Positions 7,779-17,858 are shown, counted from the stretch's first letter. The stretch: 58,133 nucleotides of DNA from Cellvibrionaceae bacterium AOL6 (GCA_003265435.1 NOXC01000021.1:1-58133), one strand, 5' to 3'. The notes: generated by a model not told the origin, from the letters alone. Translations and numbers: made by a program.

Positions 7779-9713
7779 TTACTCCGCTAGCTGATGGATG
7801 GCCTCACGCAAGGTGGGCAGGTCCACAGGCTTCGCCAAAAACACATAACCACGGGCCTGCATACGCTCGGCCAAGCCCTCCTCTGTCGCTCCACTGATCA
7901 TGAGTGCCGGCACGTGCACACCACTGAGCAGGCGCACTTCCTCAATCACTTCATCACCGTGTACACCGTCGCCTAATTGGTAGTCCGTCAGGATTACATC
8001 CGGATCAATAAAATCGCCACTGGTGAAATACTCACTGACCTCATCCAGCGACGCAAACGCCAGCGCGTTCATGCCCCAGCCGGTGAGCGCGGTCGCCAGA
8101 GCTTCGCGCAGGGTCTCGTCATCATCCACGAGCAGCACCGTGGTTTGCAGCATCTGCTCCATCACCGCATCGTAGTCGGCGTTGTGACGCGGGCCTTCTA
8201 CCTGTGCGGTGCCGGGATGCATATCGAGTGCATGCTGGGCGCTCTGCGCGCTGAGTGAGGGCAACACGATTCGAAAACGACTGCCCCGCCCCAGCTCCGA
8301 GCGCACTTGCAAATCGTATCCCAACAAATGAATAAAATTATTGATGATGGCAAGACCAAGGCCGTAGCTGCCGCGCTCGTGATGGCCGCCCTCGGCCTGC
8401 TCAAATTTACCGAAGATTTTCTCAAGGTTGTCCGGCGCAATGCCTCGGCCTGTGTCCCACACCTCAATCCATACCGCGTCGCGGCGAGTCCGTGCAGAAA
8501 TCAAAATGCCGCCCTGGTCGGTGTAGCGAATGGCATTGCTGACCAGGTTGCGAATCAGTCTTTCGAGTATGCCCGGTACACTGTGTACGACCAGGCCCGG
8601 CACATGCGTGCGCAAGTCGAGTTGCTTGGCCTGCGCCAATACTGAAAATTCCAACTGCAATTTATTAAACAGCGCGGTTAAATCCACCGGATGAAATTCC
8701 GCCATGCCGCGCTTGTGCTCCAAACGAGAGATGTCGAGAATTTCAGTGAACATGGTTTGCAGATTGCTCATCGCGCTGCGCAGTTTTTCTTCCAGCGCGG
8801 CCCGCTGATCGGGGCTCGATTGCTGCAGCATGTCCACAAAGATGGCCATCGCTTGTAAGGGCTGGCGGAGATCGTGCGCGGCGCCACTTAAGAAATCTTT
8901 GATTTCTTCGTATTGTGCTTCCAGCTCGACTGCCGACGCTTCAGCCTCAGTACTGCGCGTGACCAATTCGTCATAGACGATGGCCAAGTCCACATTACTG
9001 CTTTCGATCAGGTTCAGCATGTCGTTAAAGGAGCGAATCAACTGGCCAATTTCATCGTCGTCGGTGACCGGTGCGCGCAGGCTTAAATCATTGGTGCGCT
9101 TGACCTGATCCACCACCTGGGTCAAACGCGTTAACGGCGCGACGACCAAGGAGCGCAGCCGTACCATCATCAAAATAAAACACAGCCCGGTAATCAAAAC
9201 CGTGACCGCGCCCAGCCCCGCCCATTTTTTCAAACGTGCATCCAGCAAAGAGGTATCGGAGATCACCACGATACGCCCCTGCTGCTGGCTTATGTTGGCG
9301 ATCACTTCGTCGGCGTGAATCCATTGCGCGTCATCCAGAGTGCGAGACCAATGCGCCTCCGTGGCGGACTCAGGACAGGCGAGCAGCGCCGCGTTGCGTT
9401 CAAAGCGTGCAAAAAGCGAGTGATCGCTGCGAAAGATACACGCTGCCTGAATATTGTTGCGCAGGGACAAATAGTGCAGATTTTCTTCCGCAACGCTTTG
9501 ATCCTCAAAGGCCATCGCGGCACTGCTGCGCGCGGCGGTGATCGCAGCGAGGACTTGAAGTTCGGCCTTGAGGGATTCCAGCGTGGCGTGACGATCGTAG
9601 GAAATAAAATTAATGAAGGTCACCAGCATCGAGAGGCCGAGCCCGAACAGCACCGTCAGAACAATTTTGGTCTGAATGGAGGTATTGCGGCCGGTCTGCG
9701 GAAGATCGCTCAT
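7779..9713 (-). CDS. Hybrid histidine kinase with CHASE8-like sensor, HAMP and receiver
   Basis: A 644-residue inner-membrane sensor. Order: TM1 (16-38); a periplasmic domain (39-163) whose start resembles the CHASE8 domain of YfiN-type proteins (SYDRHATLESLKAELQ, AARSSAAMAFED); TM2 (164-184); HAMP (185-240). Then come a HisKA helix with phospho-accepting His280 (GAAHDLRQPLQAM), an ATPase domain with N-box Asn393, DTGRGI (420-425) and YGLGLAI, and a C-terminal receiver with Asp577 (LTDYQLGDG) and Lys628. All catalytic residues are present. Its ATG overlaps the yfiR-like stop by 4 bases. Known YfiR proteins restrain the CHASE8 domain of the diguanylate cyclase YfiN. Here the same input module appears to feed a phosphorelay, probably to the convergent LuxR-type regulator (inference). 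Confidence 0.88.
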   Translation of the reverse strand: MSDLPQTGRNTSIQTKIVLTVLFGLGLSMLVTFINFISYDRHATLESLKAELQVLAAITAARSSAAMAFEDQSVAEENLHYLSLRNNIQAACIFRSDHSLFARFERNAALLACPESATEAHWSRTLDDAQWIHADEVIANISQQQGRIVVISDTSLLDARLKKWAGLGAVTVLITGLCFILMMVRLRSLVVAPLTRLTQVVDQVKRTNDLSLRAPVTDDDEIGQLIRSFNDMLNLIESSNVDLAIVYDELVTRSTEAEASAVELEAQYEEIKDFLSGAAHDLRQPLQAMAIFVDMLQQSSPDQRAALEEKLRSAMSNLQTMFTEILDISRLEHKRGMAEFHPVDLTALFNKLQLEFSVLAQAKQLDLRTHVPGLVVHSVPGILERLIRNLVSNAIRYTDQGGILISARTRRDAVWIEVWDTGRGIAPDNLEKIFGKFEQAEGGHHERGSYGLGLAIINNFIHLLGYDLQVRSELGRGSRFRIVLPSLSAQSAQHALDMHPGTAQVEGPRHNADYDAVMEQMLQTTVLLVDDDETLREALATALTGWGMNALAFASLDEVSEYFTSGDFIDPDVILTDYQLGDGVHGDEVIEEVRLLSGVHVPALMISGATEEGLAERMQARGYVFLAKPVDLPTLREAIHQLAE

Positions 9714-10267
9714 TCGGTATTGCGTTTAATCGTGCGCGCGAGCGAGAGCAGGTCAGAATCAAGGAACAACCCGTTATTGATCGCGTTGGAGATATTCACA
9801 TCAAAGCGCAGTCGATCCGATGCGCGATAAATGCTAATGATACCGCCGTTGTCGGCAAATTCACTGCGCTCCCCCACACTGAGCACATAGACGTATTCAA
9901 TTTCATCCCAGAAATTGGGCAGGCGCACTCGCTGAGCGTGATCCACAAACAATAGGTGGCAGCCTTGTCGCACGTCATCAAGCTGCATCGAACTGCGTAA
10001 GGCCAGCGGCCGCTCGCCGATGATCACCCCCTCAAACGAACGCAGGTACGGCTCGAACGCCACCTCGCCAAAGAGGCACACTTCCACCGGCGCCTGCGCG
10101 GAAGCAAAGGCGTCGTCGGGCCAGCTCACGTAGTTGGTGAAGTTGTAGACAAACTGCGCTTTCACGCGCAGCGCGGCCGCATCTTCCGGCCTCGTCTCGG
10201 GCCAGGCCGCCTGACTCAGCAGCCCAAACAGGGCGCAGGCCAGCCACCTGGATCTCGCAGTACTCAT
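9710..10267 (-). CDS. YfiR family periplasmic protein (DUF4154)
   Basis: A 185-residue secreted protein with a signal peptide (about 1-23, cleavage near AWP/ETR). The mature part begins RVKAQFVYNFTNYVSWPDDA, the signature of the YfiR/DUF4154 family, followed by VEVCLFGE and GGIISIYRASDRLRFDVNIS. In characterised systems YfiR is a redox- or envelope-responsive periplasmic repressor of the membrane diguanylate cyclase YfiN. Here the partner is a hybrid kinase encoded by the next gene with a 4-base overlap, so this protein is inferred to gate kinase activity. No YfiB-like gene is present. It is transcribed from the promoter-like element at 10325-10339. Confidence 0.85.
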   Translation of the reverse strand: MSTARSRWLACALFGLLSQAAWPETRPEDAAALRVKAQFVYNFTNYVSWPDDAFASAQAPVEVCLFGEVAFEPYLRSFEGVIIGERPLALRSSMQLDDVRQGCHLLFVDHAQRVRLPNFWDEIEYVYVLSVGERSEFADNGGIISIYRASDRLRFDVNISNAINNGLFLDSDLLSLARTIKRNTE

Positions 10268-10307
10268 GGACAGTTGGTATTCCCCTTGGGCGTGGTTCCC
10301 ATTTTAG

Positions 10308-10321
10308 GCACAGGCCTGTGC
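10308..10321. other. Perfect 14-bp palindrome in the yfiR promoter region
   Basis: GCACAGGCCTGTGC is perfectly self-complementary and lies about 40 bases upstream of the yfiR-like ATG, immediately downstream of the TATACT hexamer in the direction of transcription. A dimeric regulator binding here would overlap the transcription start. No second copy was noticed. Confidence 0.35.
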
Positions 10322-10324
10322 TGC

Positions 10325-10339
10325 AAGTATAGCCCTAAG
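10325..10339 (-). promoter_or_regulatory. Promoter-like element CTTAGGGCTATACTT (copy 2)
   Basis: The minus strand reads CTTAGGGCTATACTT, identical over 15 bases to the copy at 7019-7033. It ends 57 bases before the yfiR-like ATG, close to the 51-base distance seen at the regulator gene. TATACT would be the -10 hexamer, and the surrounding CTATACTT fits the RpoS-type consensus. Confidence 0.55.
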
Positions 10340-10442
10340 GGACTAGGTCGCTTAATACCTCTTTGGCCGATACAAGACATTAGATGCCATCGCTACTATG
10401 TGCACCGTATCAGGCAATACCGCCAAGGGCTTCCAACACGAC

Positions 10443-11021
10443 ATGCGCACCATGACTAAGACACACAGCACCGCCGAACAAGAACTGCAAGCACTCAAGC
10501 AACAGTATCAATCGCTGGACTTGCAGTTGCAGCGCATGCAACGCCAAGCCCTGCGCTTTAAACGCGAGCGAGACAGCTTCAAGCAGCACGCGAGCCGTCT
10601 GCTGCGTCAGTTACAGGCGCAGGAAGAACACAGCGTGGCTGAGAAAATGCCCGAGTCCCCCCCAGGGCTGAACCCCATGTACAAGGGGCTGCGCGGGCTA
10701 ATGAAGCGCAGCACCGCCGTGCTGGTGGGCTTTGAAAAATTCGCCTACCGCGTGTATCTGCATACCGGCGAGTGCTACCGAAAGGCCTGCGACCGCTTAA
10801 AACAACGCGCTCAGAAAACAATGCGTCGCACCACGCACTCCCTGCAAGTGCGGCAGGAACAGCGTCAACTGCAACGCAGTAAGCAGCGTTTCGAGCAATT
10901 AAACGAAGCCGAGCGACGCCAGCGCCGCTATCAGGCCGCCCAGCACGCAAACCTTAAGCGCTTGAAACCCGCCAACGGCAATCGTGTTGAAGCCTGGTTT
11001 GTAGCGGGCAGCGGCCGCTGA
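10443..11021 (+). CDS. Unrecognised basic coiled-coil protein
   Basis: About 192 residues from the ATG at 10443; the next in-frame ATG at 10452 would give 189, and no ribosome binding site decides between them. No family is recognised. The sequence is rich in Gln, Arg, Lys and Leu. An N-terminal coiled coil (ELQALKQQYQSLDLQLQRM onward, about 10-65) precedes a central less charged region (NPMYKGLRGLMKRSTAVLVG) and a second long basic helix (QEQRQLQRSKQRFEQLNEAE). It has no signal peptide or membrane segment. The codon use and consistent helix heptads support a real gene. It is followed by a strong hairpin at 11058-11089. Confidence 0.6.
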   Translation: MRTMTKTHSTAEQELQALKQQYQSLDLQLQRMQRQALRFKRERDSFKQHASRLLRQLQAQEEHSVAEKMPESPPGLNPMYKGLRGLMKRSTAVLVGFEKFAYRVYLHTGECYRKACDRLKQRAQKTMRRTTHSLQVRQEQRQLQRSKQRFEQLNEAERRQRRYQAAQHANLKRLKPANGNRVEAWFVAGSGR

Positions 11022-11057
11022 GGCAAGCCGCATTCCACGATACGGATAACAGCCATC

Positions 11058-11089
11058 GAGTGGCCTAAGCCTTTTGGCCTAGGCCACTC
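11058..11089. terminator. Strong 14-bp hairpin between two unrecognised genes
   Basis: GAGTGGCCTAAGCC and GGCCTAGGCCACTC form a 14-bp stem with one A-C mismatch around a TTTT loop. It lies 37 bases after one stop codon and 61 bases before the next start. No T run follows, so it may be a factor-assisted terminator or a transcript-stabilising structure rather than a classic intrinsic terminator. Confidence 0.45.
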
Positions 11090-11149
11090 AAATGGGGAGG
11101 GACGCCACCACGACCAAGAGACTGAACAACACGCAAACGAGAAACGACC

Positions 11150-11713
11150 ATGTATACGGCTCAACCCAACTCCGATTTGATCTGGAAACTCGCTGGATTC
11201 CAGTACCGTGAAGCCGCGGTCGATTTTCTCAAGCGCTTTGAAGACAGCTTCTGTATTTTTTCCGGGTCCGTACGACAACTGTATTCCAACTACGAAATGC
11301 GCACCACACATGAACCACGCCATTCTGTTGTGGTGCTGCCCAACCCTTATGCCTTTCACGATAATTTTTGCAATGTGCCGGAAGCGGCCGTGGTGCCGAC
11401 GGGCATGGTGATCAGCCCTGGGGAAGTGCGTCAAAGCAAAGACTGGATTCTGTGTTACAAGCCGCGAGGCGAAAAACGCTGGAAAGGGATTGAAGCGCGC
11501 AAAGGTTTTCAGAAATTTCAGTATCGCTTCGGCGAAGACGATCCTTTTTTACCGGTGCTACTGAATTCGGATTTACGTCGCTCGTCGAAGGATGGTCGGC
11601 CCTTGATGCACTTACATCGTGTGAGCCTGAAAAAACTCGACGCACTTTCCGCGTTGCAGCGCGGCGATATTGACCGCACTATTCGCGATAAGCTGTCGAG
11701 TTTTCGCGCTTGA
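11150..11713 (+). CDS. Unrecognised 187-residue protein
   Basis: A soluble, mixed alpha/beta protein with no recognised family, signal peptide or membrane segment. Notable segments are FKRFEDSFCIFSGSVRQL-like sequence near residue 30, VVVLPNPYAFHDNFCNVPEA (61-80), KDWILCYKPRGEKRWKG and a basic C-terminus (KKLDALSALQRGDIDRTIRDK). ATG 11150 follows AACGAGAAACGACC, a weak ribosome binding site. It stands alone between a hairpin and a convergent gene. Codon usage resembles that of its neighbours, so recent transfer is not indicated. No function is proposed. Confidence 0.6.
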   Translation: MYTAQPNSDLIWKLAGFQYREAAVDFLKRFEDSFCIFSGSVRQLYSNYEMRTTHEPRHSVVVLPNPYAFHDNFCNVPEAAVVPTGMVISPGEVRQSKDWILCYKPRGEKRWKGIEARKGFQKFQYRFGEDDPFLPVLLNSDLRRSSKDGRPLMHLHRVSLKKLDALSALQRGDIDRTIRDKLSSFRA

Positions 11714-11792
11714 GGCCCTATCTACCAGGCATTTAATGCCGCCCCCTCCCGCCTTGCAGCACACACACTTCAACTAAGCGGGGGCCTTAATC

Positions 11793-12893
11793 TCAAAGCT
11801 TCGGTACGTCGCTCGGACTCACAGGCTGGGACTCGAGCGTTTCTTTGGCAAATTCGCGGTCCTCGTTATCCAACTCCGGTGCGGAGTGCTGCTCGGACTG
11901 CTCCGGGCGCAGCGCCAAACAGCTGTATAAGGCAAAATGATCAGAGCCGAACGCAGGTAACCGGCGCATTTCCACAAGCGAAAAGTGCTCACTGTGAAAA
12001 AGGTGATCCAACGGCCATCGTATAAAAGGCCACTTTGCATGGAAAGTATTAAACATGCCTCTGCCTAGCCGAGGGTCCAGCAGCTTACTGATCTTGCGAA
12101 ACAGTCGCGTCGTGCGTGACCACGCCACGTCGTTGAGATCCCCCGTGACAATAATCGGATCACAGCTATCCGCTAGGGTTTTGGCCATCGCGACCAGCTC
12201 TGCATCACGTTCGGCACTCAGTGTATTTTCGGTTGGGCTCGGTGGCGCGGGATGCAGAAAATGCACGCGAATGCGACGCGCGCCTTCGAGCCGTACACAG
12301 GCATGGACCGAAGGCACATCCTCCTCCACCAGGTACTCGATATGCACGTCCTCGAGCGGCAATCGGGAATACACATGCATGCCGTAGAGGTTGTCTTTCG
12401 GCACTTTCACGGTATGCACATAACCCCAGGCCTCAGCCTCTAATTCGCTCAACGCCTGTTCCCAGCGCGTGTCCGTCTCAAGCGTCACCACCACATCAGC
12501 CTTCGCGTCTTTGAGAATGGACAGCAAGGCCCCGTAGTTGCGATTAGTCATCAACACATTCGCGGTGATCAGGGAAATCTCTTGCACGTCATCCCCTGCT
12601 TTACTCTGCGGCACCTGCACCGGGAAAATCGGCGTATAAGGCAAAATCCACCAAAGCTGCACCGAAAGCGAACCCAAAAGCAACGCACAACGCGCCCACG
12701 CTGAGGGGCTGGAGGCAGGCCCAAGCGCAAGTTCGATAATCAGTAGAAAACACGCGAGACTGGCAAATTGCAGACGCGGAAAATCAAAACCTCGCACCAA
12801 CCAATGCGAGATCTTCAAGCCCGGCAGCAGCGTCCCCACTGTCACCAGAAGCGTGGCCGACCAGAGTAAGACTGAAACCCAATCCAAATTCAC
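11793..12893 (-). CDS. Membrane-anchored endonuclease/exonuclease/phosphatase family protein
   Basis: A 366-residue protein. Three hydrophobic segments occupy about residues 1-95 (VSVLLWSATLLVTVGTLLPG, LQFASLACFLLIIELALG and a third), followed by an EEP (DNase I-like) domain: metal and catalytic motifs LITANVLMTN, VVVTLETD, VTGDLNDVAWS, PLDHLFHS and GSDHFALYS. The SDH and GDLND motifs are intact, so a phosphodiesterase is likely; members act on nucleic acids, phosphoinositides or sphingomyelin. The start is GTG 12893. Orientation predicts the catalytic domain just outside or inside the inner membrane, but topology is not certain. The C-terminus is acidic and unstructured. Confidence 0.82.
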   Translation of the reverse strand: MNLDWVSVLLWSATLLVTVGTLLPGLKISHWLVRGFDFPRLQFASLACFLLIIELALGPASSPSAWARCALLLGSLSVQLWWILPYTPIFPVQVPQSKAGDDVQEISLITANVLMTNRNYGALLSILKDAKADVVVTLETDTRWEQALSELEAEAWGYVHTVKVPKDNLYGMHVYSRLPLEDVHIEYLVEEDVPSVHACVRLEGARRIRVHFLHPAPPSPTENTLSAERDAELVAMAKTLADSCDPIIVTGDLNDVAWSRTTRLFRKISKLLDPRLGRGMFNTFHAKWPFIRWPLDHLFHSEHFSLVEMRRLPAFGSDHFALYSCLALRPEQSEQHSAPELDNEDREFAKETLESQPVSPSDVPKL

Positions 12894-12983
12894 ATCCCGC
12901 GTATAAATGGCATGAGGGGGTACGCGCTAAAGTAGCATGTGGATCAGGCTAAACAAAATCGGATGCGATTTTTGAGACGGGAA

Positions 12984-13007
12984 CAAAAAAAGCCCCTTTC
13001 GGGGCTT
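12984..13007 (-). terminator. Intrinsic terminator of the chitinase gene
   Basis: On the minus strand AAGCCCC, a GAAA loop and GGGGCTT form a 7-bp stem followed by seven T. It lies 18 bases beyond the stop codon of the chitinase gene and is a textbook rho-independent terminator. Confidence 0.85.
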
Positions 13008-13025
13008 GACCAAACTGGTTTGAAT

Positions 13026-16000
13026 TTAAGGCGTTGGGCTATTGCCGACGGCGCGATTCATGGCGTCGAGCAGAAGGCCGTTGTCGGCGTCGATTTCCCA
13101 GGAAAAGATGCCCCCTAGGTTGTACATATCGATCAACTCGCCCTTGGCCTCGATGGAGCGAGGGCTTTCGTAGCTGATGAACTCGCCGGTTGTTGCGTTC
13201 CAAAGATAAGGTGCTTGCGCGACTTCGTCGTACACCACCGTGAAACCGTTGATACCTTCGTTGTTCGTACCGATATAGTTGTCGTACAGATCTTTGTAAT
13301 CGTAGACGCCCGCTTCCCAAGTACCGCTGCCCGGGCCACTCGCCTCACCGTATAGCGGGAACAATTCCGGCGCGTGAGTACCGGTGTTTTGCGTACCGGT
13401 CCACCCTCGGCCGTACATGGCCGCACCGACGACGAGTTTGTCTGCAGGGACACCCACGTCGAGCATGTTGTTGATCGCATCGAAGGTGTTAAAGCCCTCC
13501 TCGGTATCCTTATTTCCATATACAGCCGTGTGATGACCGGTGGTGTTGTCCCACGCTCCCATGAAGTCATAGGACATCAGGAAGATATAGTCGAGATAAT
13601 TCGACGCGGTGACATAATCGATCGCATCAATTTTTTGCGGCGCCGCACCGACGGCGCTGGTCAGCTCATAGTCACGACCGGTCTCGACGGACAAGGCATC
13701 CAGCGCGACACGCAGGTCCCGCATTAAATCGTTATAGCCCTGCGTGTCGGCCGCAGAACTTAACTCCGGGTCGGTGCCGCCATAGACGGGGTATTCCCAA
13801 TCGATGTCGATGCCATCGAAGAAATCGTATTTACGAATAAATTCAATGGCTGAGTTTACGAAGATCGCTCGGTTTTGCTCATTTTTCGCCATTTCATAAA
13901 AAGGCGTGGTAAGCGTCCAGCCACCGATGGAGGGCAATATTTTAAGGTGTGGGTGCGCCGCTTTGAGCTTTTTAAATTGGCCAAAATTTCCGTTGTACTC
14001 TGAACCGCTGGTGTCATCGATCCAAGTATCGCCGGGATACGTTTTTTGCAAATTGGCAAAGCGATCAATCAGGGTAACTTCAAAATCCTGTTTGTCTGCA
14101 CACTCCTGGTTGATGGCCGATTGCGCGCCGCCAGAGGCATGGGGGTTGTCGCCGCAGATGGCGATAAATCCAAACAGCACGTGAGTCAGGTTTTGTACAG
14201 GGATATCGTTCACATGATAATCCCGACCGTAAATTCCCCACTCAACAAAATAGGTCCCGACCACTTTTCCTGAGTCCTGCAGGTAGCCCGCTGCGGGTGC
14301 CTGCGGGTTGTAGTCATCAGAACCGTTGCCCGAATTTTCGGAACCGCTATTTTCGGAACCTGGAGCGCCTGAGTCAGTATTTCCTGAATCCGTATTTCCT
14401 GAGTCCGTGTTGTCCGAGCCGCTGTTTTCCGAGTTAGATGTATCGCCACCCTCTTGCGCCATCTGGCTCACATCGAAATGATGTTCTACACAGCGAATGT
14501 AGTCGCCCTCGCGGAACGCACTGAATGGGGTTTGATAGCCAACGAGTTTACAGGCGAAGCTTTCACCGCCAGGATTATTCGCGTTGTAAGACCAGTCCTG
14601 CTCCCAGTAGATCGCCAGAGCGCCAGCACCGGCTTCGCTGAATTGTTGCATGCCCGCACAACCGAGCACTTCGTCATTCGCAATGGGCACATTCAGGTGT
14701 GCGGCAAATTCACGGTAATACGCAATGCGGTTTCGACTCTGTGCAATTTCTTCGCTGCCGCCACACTCAACGCCGCCGTTGATAATTTGCGTAGTGACAC
14801 CAAAGCCTGGCACTAAGCCCGCAGCGAGATCACTGGCGTTGGGCTGCCAGGTACCATCGACCACGTGCAACATGCTGGGCTTAGGTGGCTGCGGATAGAC
14901 ATAGAAGAAAATCGCACTGGCGAGGTTCAGCCACGTGTCGGCAACGAGTTCAGGCGCGTCGAGTAATACGCGAACATCGCCGAACATCGCTTCTGAAAAT
15001 GGGCCGTAATTGTAGTTGTAGCTCAACTGCTTGGCGCCACGACCAAAGTAGGACAGGTAGTCGCCATTGTCGAACGTCCCGCAGGGCCAGGTTTGCCCCT
15101 GCCAGACATCGGGATTGCATTCCCCGTTGTAGCCACCGCGCATGGTCTCATCCCAGCCCATTTCGCGGACGTGCACCAGCCCCTGGCGCCACTCTGGCAC
15201 AGCCCAGTGTGCGGTGTGGCCACCGGTTTCCTGAGTGAAGTGCGCGAACATGGTGGCGAGGGTTTTACGGCAAATAGCCTCGGCATCTCGACCGTCGTCG
15301 TAGGGGCCACACAGCGCGGGGAACTTGGCGACTGCTTGCAGGAAGTGGGTGTAGGTGTATTCCGGCGCACGCTCAGGAAACAGAAATTCCCAGTCGGCCT
15401 CCGCAATAATCGACTCAACGCGTCGCACGTTGTCCGGGTTCGCGGCACGCAACGGTGCCACCGCTTCGACGGCTTCGTTGCTGATGGTGGCGATCGATGC
15501 TTTCACTTCCGCCATTAAGGGTGTGTCAGTAAGCGCCGCTTCTGTTGCAGCCAGTTCGTCGTAAAAGCTGTTGCCACTTTGGCCGGGGGTCGGTGTGGGT
15601 GTCGGCACAGGTGTTGGCGTCGACGTAGGCGTGGGGGTCGGCACGGCGGTGGGAACCGGTGAAGGGGTCGGCGTCGGCACAACCACGCCGGCATCGCCTG
15701 CAACCTGTATTTGCACAGTCGCACTGCTGCACACTTGCTGGGTGCTGTTTTCATTACACAGGGCCACACGCAGTTCATGGGTACCAGCGCTGAGAATAGA
15801 GAGGTTCACTGCCGCACTTTGCGCTGCCGGGCTCGCAGCAGTTAAATCTGCACCATGCACTTGTTCACCGTTCAGATAGGCGTACCAACGGTGACCGTTT
15901 TCACCCCACCACATATTCCAACGCAGTTCGAGGTCGGCGGGCGCAGAGGCGTATTCGGTTGGCATCCACGCAATATTGATGGCACCAGGCTGCTCCACGG

Positions 16001-17858
16001 TGATTAAGCCGCTGTCGGGAGACGGGGTTGTTACAGGCGTAGGGGTCGCGTCAGGCGTCGGCTCCACGGTGGGCAGCTCCGGCTCCGGATCAATTACCGG
16101 ACGATCATCGGCGCCCTCACCATTTAATTCATCGTGCAAAGTATTGAGCAGCGAAAACTGTGCATCGTCTTGGCCGAGATGCCAGAACATGACACCGCCC
16201 AGTCCTTCGCTTTTTATGTAGTCTGTTTTGTAGCGCAGACTCATGGGGCTGTCGTAAGACACAAAAATGCCGCGCTCTGGATGATGTAACCAGACGGCTT
16301 TGGTCAGGTCGTCAAAGTGCTGCTCGTAACCCCAATCGCCTGCCGCGAGTTGCTGAATTTCGCGATAGGTCGCGATGCGCGGCTCGTTGCGCGCTTCACA
16401 CGCACTGCAACCGTAGAGCAAGGAAGGGTCACCGACATACGGATCACCGCCGGGTGTATTAAAGCTTTGATACAAACCGTCGTTCGCATTTGCGGTGTTA
16501 AAAAAGGCACGACCATAAAACGGCACACCCATGACGATTTTTTCGCGCGGGATGTCCATCAGCAGGTGTTGGCGAACCGCAGCATCCACGGTCAGTGCGA
16601 AGGGGCTGGTGAAACGCTGTGTGGTTTCGGACCAGGTCAGGCCGAGCTGGACTTCACGCAAGGCGTTGTAAAAACGCGGTTCGTCGGCGTGACCGTAAAG
16701 ATGCGCATGATGGTTGGTACGCGTCACGCCCTGCCAGGGACCGTTGAGGTCGTAGGTCATCAGGTTGATGAAATCGAGTTCGGCGACGATCTCGGGCAGC
16801 TTGTGGTAGTAGCGGCTCATGAAAAACGCACCACCGGCTCCGGCGATCGTCAGTAATTCACCTTCGCCCCGTGCGTCAAGCTGATCGCGAATCAGTGCGA
16901 GGCCAGCAACAAAATTGTCGGTGTCTTCGGTACGGGGGTACTCCCAATCGATGTCGATACCGTCAAAGCCGTGCGTTTCCATAAAGTCCAGACAGGACTC
17001 GGCGAAATGCGCAATATTCTGCGGCTTGAAGGCATCGCGATAGCGGCCCACTTTCGCGGACGCGTCATTGGACTCCGCCCAACCGCCAATGGAGAACAGG
17101 GTTTTCAGATTCGGGTTCCAGCTCTTCAAGGATTGCAGTTCGGCAATGCTCTGCGCGACGGCTCCGGCATCTTGCTCGTCGATGAAGTCGCACTCAAGCG
17201 CCTCATTAATGCCGATAAACGCAAAGTTGATGTGCGTGAGCTGCTTGGCCTGAGCCTCGCCTATGGCGCTTGGAGGGAAGGAGCCGTCGAGTGACGGCAT
17301 GTAATAGCCGATCACACGGTAATTGGCCGACTGGCCCTCGCCGCCCAATTGGCTGTAGTCAATATGGTCGGCGTAGCGCTCACCCACCTGATAGTGAGTA
17401 CCTACATTACTTTCTCCACCTTCAACCAGTTGAGGCAGCTCCGGTTCGATTACGCTTTCAGGGGCCGAGGGTTCCAGCTCAGGAGTAACTTCGGGAGTAT
17501 CCGTTTCCGTGCTGTCGCCGGTATCAATGTTTTGAATGGGGGGTTGGACCGGCGCGACCGGGATTGCCATCTCGTCTTCGGTTTCCGGGCGAGGGCCGGC
17601 GTTGCCATCACTGCCGCCGTCGCCGATGGTGATCAAGCTGCCGTCGACAACGTTGTCTTCGTCGTCCGAAGAAGAATCGGTTATAGGTGCGACAGGGTCG
17701 GGCACGGAGAGTTCTGGTGTAGTGGCTTCCGGGACTGGAGTCACCGCGATGTCGGGAATCAGCTGGCCGCTATCGGCACTGCTGCCACCCCCGCCGCCGC
17801 AGGCCGCGAGAGAAAGCACGGCACACAGGGCCGTTAAACGCATAGTGATAGGTTTCAT
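13026..17858 (-). CDS. Multimodular chitinase lipoprotein, GH18-ChiA_N-like-GH19-GH18
   Basis: A 1610-residue enzyme predicted to hydrolyse chitin at the cell surface or in the periplasm. A lipobox (LSLAAC, Cys20) is followed by a Gly/Ser/Asp/Pro-rich tether (21-175). GH18 domain 1 spans about 178-575, with [11 protein letters not shown] and proton donor Glu306. Residues about 615-725 ([31 protein letters not shown]) resemble the N-terminal domain of chitinase A. A Pro-Thr linker (729-762) leads to a GH19 domain (about 764-1130) with FTQETGGH (Glu877), VREMG (Glu899), [14 protein letters not shown] (939-952) and [10 protein letters not shown] Ser/Gly/Asn/Asp repeat linker (about 1137-1182) precedes GH18 domain 2 (about 1195-1605; Glu1355 in [10 protein letters not shown]). 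All three catalytic signatures are intact. GH18 retains anomeric configuration and GH19 inverts it, so the two mechanisms sit in one chain. Confidence 0.9.
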   Translation of the reverse strand: MKPITMRLTALCAVLSLAACGGGGGSSADSGQLIPDIAVTPVPEATTPELSVPDPVAPITDSSSDDEDNVVDGSLITIGDGGSDGNAGPRPETEDEMAIPVAPVQPPIQNIDTGDSTETDTPEVTPELEPSAPESVIEPELPQLVEGGESNVGTHYQVGERYADHIDYSQLGGEGQSANYRVIGYYMPSLDGSFPPSAIGEAQAKQLTHINFAFIGINEALECDFIDEQDAGAVAQSIAELQSLKSWNPNLKTLFSIGGWAESNDASAKVGRYRDAFKPQNIAHFAESCLDFMETHGFDGIDIDWEYPRTEDTDNFVAGLALIRDQLDARGEGELLTIAGAGGAFFMSRYYHKLPEIVAELDFINLMTYDLNGPWQGVTRTNHHAHLYGHADEPRFYNALREVQLGLTWSETTQRFTSPFALTVDAAVRQHLLMDIPREKIVMGVPFYGRAFFNTANANDGLYQSFNTPGGDPYVGDPSLLYGCSACEARNEPRIATYREIQQLAAGDWGYEQHFDDLTKAVWLHHPERGIFVSYDSPMSLRYKTDYIKSEGLGGVMFWHLGQDDAQFSLLNTLHDELNGEGADDRPVIDPEPELPTVEPTPDATPTPVTTPSPDSGLITVEQPGAINIAWMPTEYASAPADLELRWNMWWGENGHRWYAYLNGEQVHGADLTAASPAAQSAAVNLSILSAGTHELRVALCNENSTQQVCSSATVQIQVAGDAGVVVPTPTPSPVPTAVPTPTPTSTPTPVPTPTPTPGQSGNSFYDELAATEAALTDTPLMAEVKASIATISNEAVEAVAPLRAANPDNVRRVESIIAEADWEFLFPERAPEYTYTHFLQAVAKFPALCGPYDDGRDAEAICRKTLATMFAHFTQETGGHTAHWAVPEWRQGLVHVREMGWDETMRGGYNGECNPDVWQGQTWPCGTFDNGDYLSYFGRGAKQLSYNYNYGPFSEAMFGDVRVLLDAPELVADTWLNLASAIFFYVYPQPPKPSMLHVVDGTWQPNASDLAAGLVPGFGVTTQIINGGVECGGSEEIAQSRNRIAYYREFAAHLNVPIANDEVLGCAGMQQFSEAGAGALAIYWEQDWSYNANNPGGESFACKLVGYQTPFSAFREGDYIRCVEHHFDVSQMAQEGGDTSNSENSGSDNTDSGNTDSGNTDSGAPGSENSGSENSGNGSDDYNPQAPAAGYLQDSGKVVGTYFVEWGIYGRDYHVNDIPVQNLTHVLFGFIAICGDNPHASGGAQSAINQECADKQDFEVTLIDRFANLQKTYPGDTWIDDTSGSEYNGNFGQFKKLKAAHPHLKILPSIGGWTLTTPFYEMAKNEQNRAIFVNSAIEFIRKYDFFDGIDIDWEYPVYGGTDPELSSAADTQGYNDLMRDLRVALDALSVETGRDYELTSAVGAAPQKIDAIDYVTASNYLDYIFLMSYDFMGAWDNTTGHHTAVYGNKDTEEGFNTFDAINNMLDVGVPADKLVVGAAMYGRGWTGTQNTGTHAPELFPLYGEASGPGSGTWEAGVYDYKDLYDNYIGTNNEGINGFTVVYDEVAQAPYLWNATTGEFISYESPRSIEAKGELIDMYNLGGIFSWEIDADNGLLLDAMNRAVGNSPTP

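Noticed and set aside
14320-14450. Short tandem repeats of a 15-30 base unit that could suggest a CRISPR or minisatellite.
   Set aside because: They encode the in-frame Ser/Gly/Asn/Asp linker of the chitinase; there are no spacers and no cas genes.
15571-15690. Gly-Val repeat sequence on the plus strand ([15 protein letters not shown] pattern).
   Set aside because: It is the reverse strand of the Pro-Thr linker in the chitinase and not an independent elastin-like protein or tandem repeat locus.
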